From Schlegelella_A sp963778525 (GTDB lineage: Bacteria > Pseudomonadota > Gammaproteobacteria > Burkholderiales > Burkholderiaceae_C): a stretch of DNA of 64,000 nucleotides. Shown here one piece after another: positions 60,779 to 64,000 of this stretch. The stretch lies in the NCBI GenBank assembly GCA_963778525.1, contig CAVZUJ010000002.1, positions 1 to 64,000 of the forward strand, given 5' to 3'. Made by a program: the position numbers and the translations under genes. The notes under the pieces are model-generated. The model searched no databases. It had not been told where the DNA came from and was given only the letters and a program-made list of their open reading frames with translations. Within the stretch, counting starts at the first letter, position 1. Every line of letters begins with the position of its first letter.

Positions 60779-61384
60779 CTAGCGAAGCTGCTCGAACAGA
60801 AAGGCGCGGGCCTTGCGCCAGTCCCGCTTGACCGTCGGTACCGAGATCTCGAGCTCGTCCGCGATGTCTTCTTCGGTCATGCCCGCGAAGTAACGCATCT
60901 CGACGACGCGAAAGCCGCGCTCGTCGACGCTGCGCAGGGCATCGAGCGCGTCGTTCAGGCGCGAGAAATCCTCCTCGGCGGCGACGCTGTTCAGCACGCC
61001 GGTGGTGAGCGTCACCGGCGTGAACAGGCCACCGCGCTTGTCGGCGGCGGCGGCCCGGACGTGATCGATCAGAACGCTGCGCATCACGGTCGAGGCGTAC
61101 GCGAAGAAGGCCCGGCGGTCGCGCACCGGCGTGGCCTCCCGGCGCAGCATGCGCAGGTAGGCTTCGTGGACCAGGGCCGACGGATTGAGCGAGATCGCGC
61201 CCGAGCCCGAGAGGTGCGAGCGCGCCAGGCGCAGGAGCTCGCCATAGAGCAGGGCATAGACCTGCTCGCGCGACGCGTCGTCGCCGGCCAGGGCGCGGTT
61301 CAGGCTCAGCGTGAGGCCGGTCTTCGAGTCGTCGTCGAAGGCCGGTTGCGGGGCGGCCGGGTCTGGGTTTTGTCGGGGCGGCAT
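60779..61384 (-). CDS. ECF-type RNA polymerase sigma factor (TIGR02999-like, 201 aa)
   Basis: Sigma region 2 is seen in LLYGELLRLARSHLSG and SLNPSALVHEAYLRMLRREA, with AFFAYASTVMRSVLIDHVRA; region 4 is VVEMRYFAGMTEEDIADELE and ISVPTVKRDWRKARAFLFEQ. The sequence and the DHVRAAAADKRGG linker fit the TIGR02999 group, which often works with Ser/Thr kinases or lacks an obvious anti-sigma factor. The ATG at 61384 starts MPPRQNPDPAAPQPAFDDDS. It is divergent from the membrane hydrolase gene, 106 bp apart. No anti-sigma gene is adjacent. Confidence 0.92.
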   Translation of the reverse strand: MPPRQNPDPAAPQPAFDDDSKTGLTLSLNRALAGDDASREQVYALLYGELLRLARSHLSGSGAISLNPSALVHEAYLRMLRREATPVRDRRAFFAYASTVMRSVLIDHVRAAAADKRGGLFTPVTLTTGVLNSVAAEEDFSRLNDALDALRSVDERGFRVVEMRYFAGMTEEDIADELEISVPTVKRDWRKARAFLFEQLR

Positions 61385-61490
61385 GGGATGATGGCAAAAC
61401 TCGCCGTTGACTCGTGACAAGGGCCGCGTGCGATGCGTGCGGCAGTCTCGCATCGAACTGTCGGCGTCACAACCTGGGAAGCTGGAGAGG

Positions 61491-64000
61491 ATGGAAAGAG
61501 ACCCGTCCGAAGCGCGCCGCGTGGCGGTGGTGGTGGTGCACGGTGTCGCCGACCAACGGCCCGGCGAGACGGCCCGCTCGGTTGCCGAGCTGCTCGTCGC
61601 ATCGCCGCCCGCGGCCACGGCGTACGAAGCCCGGGCGACCGACAGCTTCATCCTGTCGGTCGAGCCACTGCCCCCGGCCATCGAGGCCACGCGCCAAAGC
61701 CCGCCGACGCCGAGCGGGGAGTCGCGCCCCTTCTTCAAGGCCGTGGCGCAATCGGCCCGATCCGATTTCCAGCGCCCGGGCTGGGAGGCGCCCGCCACGA
61801 TCGCTGCCGCCCGGAGCCAGGCCAGCGCCGCGGCGCCGAGATCCGAGCCGCTGGCCGACCGCGGGCTGGCCGCCACCAACTACCTGCTCGGCAAGTACAT
61901 CGAAAACGGCGCCGCCACCGAGGCCTTCGACAGTACCTGCATCGTGCTCGAGCGCAGCGCCGGCGGCAGCCGCGAGCGGATCGACGTGTACGAGATGTAC
62001 TGGGCTGACCTGTCGCGCCTGTCGGGCGCGATTCCGCGCATCGTCACCGAGCTGTTCACGATGGTCTTTCGCCTGTCCAAGCTCGGGCGCGAAACCGTCG
62101 ACGAAGCGCGCCTGCAACTGCGCGGCGCCGACGGCAAGCCGCCGGCGAGCTGGCGCTGGCTTGCCGGCACGCAGATCGCGCTCGACTGGGCCTTCGTCAA
62201 CGGCCTGGCGGCGCTGTTCGCGCAGCTCGGCCTGCTCGGTCTGGTCATCGTCGGTCTCGGCTTCGCAGCCTTGTCGGAGCGCAGCACGGGCCGGGCCGTC
62301 GGTGTCGCCGCCCTCGTCTTCGGCGCCCTCTGGTTCGGCTATCGACGGCGCGATGCCTTGCAGCGCTGGCTCGTCCCGCTCGGGCTCGTTGCCGCCGCGA
62401 TCGCGATGCTGGCCGTGCGGGCGAGCGCGCCATGGATCGTGGCCGCCTTCTTCCTGACGCTGCTGACGCTCGCCTACAACGCCGCGCTGCGCATTGCCGA
62501 CGACCGCTTCCCACTGACCCGCGTCGTCGGCCTCGCGTTCTGGTCGGCCGTGCTCGTCCTCATGCTCGCAGCGGCGCTCTGGCGGGTCGGCCCGCTCCAC
62601 GAACCGGCGAGCCTGATCACCTGGGTGCAGGCCGCGCTGTTCGGCACCGAAGCCGTGCTGTACGGCATCAAGATCTGGTGGATCCTGGCCGCACCGCTCT
62701 TCATTGCCTGGCTGGTGAGCGGCGTCTTCGCGGCGCGGCACGGCGCCTATACGGGCGCGGGCAGCGTCGGCACCGGACGGATCGGCTTCTTCGTATCGCT
62801 CGGTGCCTTCGTGATGTTGACGATGGCGGCCTGGGCCCTGGTCAGCACCCTGCTCGACCTGTCGGTCGACAAGATCGGCTATGTGCCGGTTCTCTTTCCG
62901 TTCAGCGAGACGACGAGCGGGCACAGCGATGCCGCTGTGGCCGCCGCGTCCTGCCCATGGAACGGCGTGCCGCTCGCATCGGTGGTGGCGCCCGCATCGA
63001 AGCCGCCGTCGACGGCCGAGCTCTATCTCGGCGCCCGCTACGAAGACAGCACCTCGTTCTTCTCGCTCGTCGCAGCCTTGCTGCTGCTCCTGGTGGCCTA
63101 CATCGTTGCCGTGTTCCTGCCCAGCGTGCTCGCCGAGCTGAAGCTGATGGTGACCCGTCCATCGCAGGACCCGGGCGCGGCACGCCGGCTCGGGCGCTGG
63201 CTGACGGCAGGCTACCGGCGCCTCGACGCTGCCGTGCTGATCGTCGTCGTCGTCGCGATCGTCATCGCGACCGCGGTCGGCTACGTGCTGAGCTTCGGGC
63301 GCGCCGCGGCGGCGCCGGGTACGGCCCTGGCGGGCGCCATGAACTGTGTCGCCTACGTCTCGCAGGCCGGACTGAAGCCGCTGGTACTGAGCGCCGCCGG
63401 CATCGCCGCCGCGCTTGCCGCACTGGGCGGCGTGTTGTCGCGCTACGTGCCGGGCTTGCGCGCGCCGCTCGACATCGCCCTCGACGTCGACAACTACTTT
63501 CGCGAATTTCCGCGCACGAGCATCCCGCGCGCGCGCATCTTCTCGCGCTATGCGGCGCTGCTCGATCACGTGGCGGCGCAGGGCTACGAGCGCATCGTCA
63601 TCGTCTCGCACAGCCAGGGCACGGTCATCAGCGCCGAGCTGCTGCGCTTCCTCTCCGACGCCGCGCCGGGCGTGCCCGACCGGGGCGGCCGCGCCGAGCG
63701 CCTGCGCCGGCTGCTCGGCAGCGACGTGCGCCTGCTCACGCTCGGCTGCCCTCTGCGCCAGCTCTACGCCGCGCGCTTTCCGGCGCTCTACGGCTGGGTG
63801 CTGGCGGCACACCAGGCCGGCAACGGCCCGCGCGCCGCCGACATCGGCGTCGAGCGCTGGGCCAATGCGTTCACCAGCGGCGACTACGTCGGGCGCTGGC
63901 TGTGGAGCAGCCCGCGCGCCGAGGGCGACGCGATCGGCCGGCCGATGGTCGACACCGTGAACCCGCCGACCTTCGGCCGCTCCGACGCCTATTCGGCATT
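61491..64000 (+). CDS. large membrane protein with split alpha/beta-hydrolase motifs, partial at window end
   Basis: An unbroken frame from the ATG at 61491 (MERDPSEARRVAVVVVHGVA) to the window edge, at least 836 residues. The N terminus has a strand and HG loop (VAVVVVHGVADQRPGETARS) like the oxyanion end of serine hydrolases. Residues about 230-650 hold around eight to ten hydrophobic segments, for example LAALFAQLGLLGLVIVGLGF and FFSLVAALLLLLVAYIVAVF. After these comes YERIVIVSHSQGTVISAELL, a nucleophile elbow (S-H-S-Q-G), then LLTLGCPLRQLYAARFPALY. This suggests a hydrolase core interrupted by a membrane domain, with both soluble parts in the cytoplasm. GGAGAGG sits just before the ATG, unusually close. 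Function unknown. Confidence 0.8.
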   Translation, partial: MERDPSEARRVAVVVVHGVADQRPGETARSVAELLVASPPAATAYEARATDSFILSVEPLPPAIEATRQSPPTPSGESRPFFKAVAQSARSDFQRPGWEAPATIAAARSQASAAAPRSEPLADRGLAATNYLLGKYIENGAATEAFDSTCIVLERSAGGSRERIDVYEMYWADLSRLSGAIPRIVTELFTMVFRLSKLGRETVDEARLQLRGADGKPPASWRWLAGTQIALDWAFVNGLAALFAQLGLLGLVIVGLGFAALSERSTGRAVGVAALVFGALWFGYRRRDALQRWLVPLGLVAAAIAMLAVRASAPWIVAAFFLTLLTLAYNAALRIADDRFPLTRVVGLAFWSAVLVLMLAAALWRVGPLHEPASLITWVQAALFGTEAVLYGIKIWWILAAPLFIAWLVSGVFAARHGAYTGAGSVGTGRIGFFVSLGAFVMLTMAAWALVSTLLDLSVDKIGYVPVLFPFSETTSGHSDAAVAAASCPWNGVPLASVVAPASKPPSTAELYLGARYEDSTSFFSLVAALLLLLVAYIVAVFLPSVLAELKLMVTRPSQDPGAARRLGRWLTAGYRRLDAAVLIVVVVAIVIATAVGYVLSFGRAAAAPGTALAGAMNCVAYVSQAGLKPLVLSAAGIAAALAALGGVLSRYVPGLRAPLDIALDVDNYFREFPRTSIPRARIFSRYAALLDHVAAQGYERIVIVSHSQGTVISAELLRFLSDAAPGVPDRGGRAERLRRLLGSDVRLLTLGCPLRQLYAARFPALYGWVLAAHQAGNGPRAADIGVERWANAFTSGDYVGRWLWSSPRAEGDAIGRPMVDTVNPPTFGRSDAYSA

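Overview
The window looks like two unrelated genomes joined at about 9,451-9,460. The first 9.4 kb is high-GC actinobacterial DNA. It carries the gene neighbourhood known from Streptomyces and relatives: bldC, a conserved hypothetical gene, valine/leucine dehydrogenase, a DUF3073 gene, purM and purF. From about 9.46 kb to the end the genes are those of a Burkholderiales betaproteobacterium of Rubrivivax/Methylibium type: YajQ, YaeQ, DUF924, a PEP-CTERM protein, a UgpC-type sugar importer, a PheC-like dehydratase and a DUF6351 esterase. At the junction the last ~45 codons of an actinobacterial purF abut the body of a Tat lipoprotein hydrolase. Both genes lie on the minus strand, in different frames, with no mobile element between them. 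A metagenome assembly chimera is the simplest explanation.

Actinobacterial part (1-9,460): a frame-broken family A DNA polymerase with 3'-5' exonuclease; a winged-helix regulator with a membrane partner and a cluster of palindromic operators; bldC; a conserved actinobacterial hypothetical; a secreted PQQ-type beta-propeller; vdh and a DUF3073 gene on the plus strand; then purM and the purF tail, overlapping as GTGA. Almost every gene here carries one or more single-base frameshifts. In bldC one inserted C restores the canonical end, so many of these are probably base-calling errors rather than pseudogenes.

Betaproteobacterial part. 9.46-14.2 kb: a minus-strand cluster of two acyl-CoA dehydrogenases, an S58/P1-family peptidase and the truncated hydrolase. 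14.3-23.2 kb: envelope aspartic protease, YajQ, MurB, an unknown protein, ArgG, a membrane Ser/Thr kinase and an acyl-CoA ligase. 23.2-34.4 kb: a likely sugar-acid locus, with a GntR regulator, a DenD-like epimerase/dehydrogenase and an SDR (ATGA-coupled, minus strand) divergent from a full ABC sugar importer and an IlvD/Edd sugar-acid dehydratase, followed by an MFS gene and an AttH-like gene. 35.4-43.9 kb: prolyl oligopeptidase, DUF924, YaeQ, SRPBCC, glutathione reductase and an M3 oligopeptidase. 43.9-55 kb: a five-PAS hybrid histidine kinase, an MDR reductase, a cold-shock protein, a cupin, an LLM flavin oxidoreductase, DUF418, a core-MetE-like methyltransferase, a 2OG-Fe dioxygenase and a ClC-CBS channel. 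55-64 kb: a DUF6351 lipoprotein esterase, a tandem TetR regulator with a PheC-like periplasmic protein, a PEP-CTERM protein, an ECF sigma factor, and a large membrane protein whose N-terminal HG motif and C-terminal S-H-S-Q-G suggest a split alpha/beta hydrolase; it runs off the end.

No rRNA, tRNA, CRISPR array, insertion sequence or replication origin was seen.
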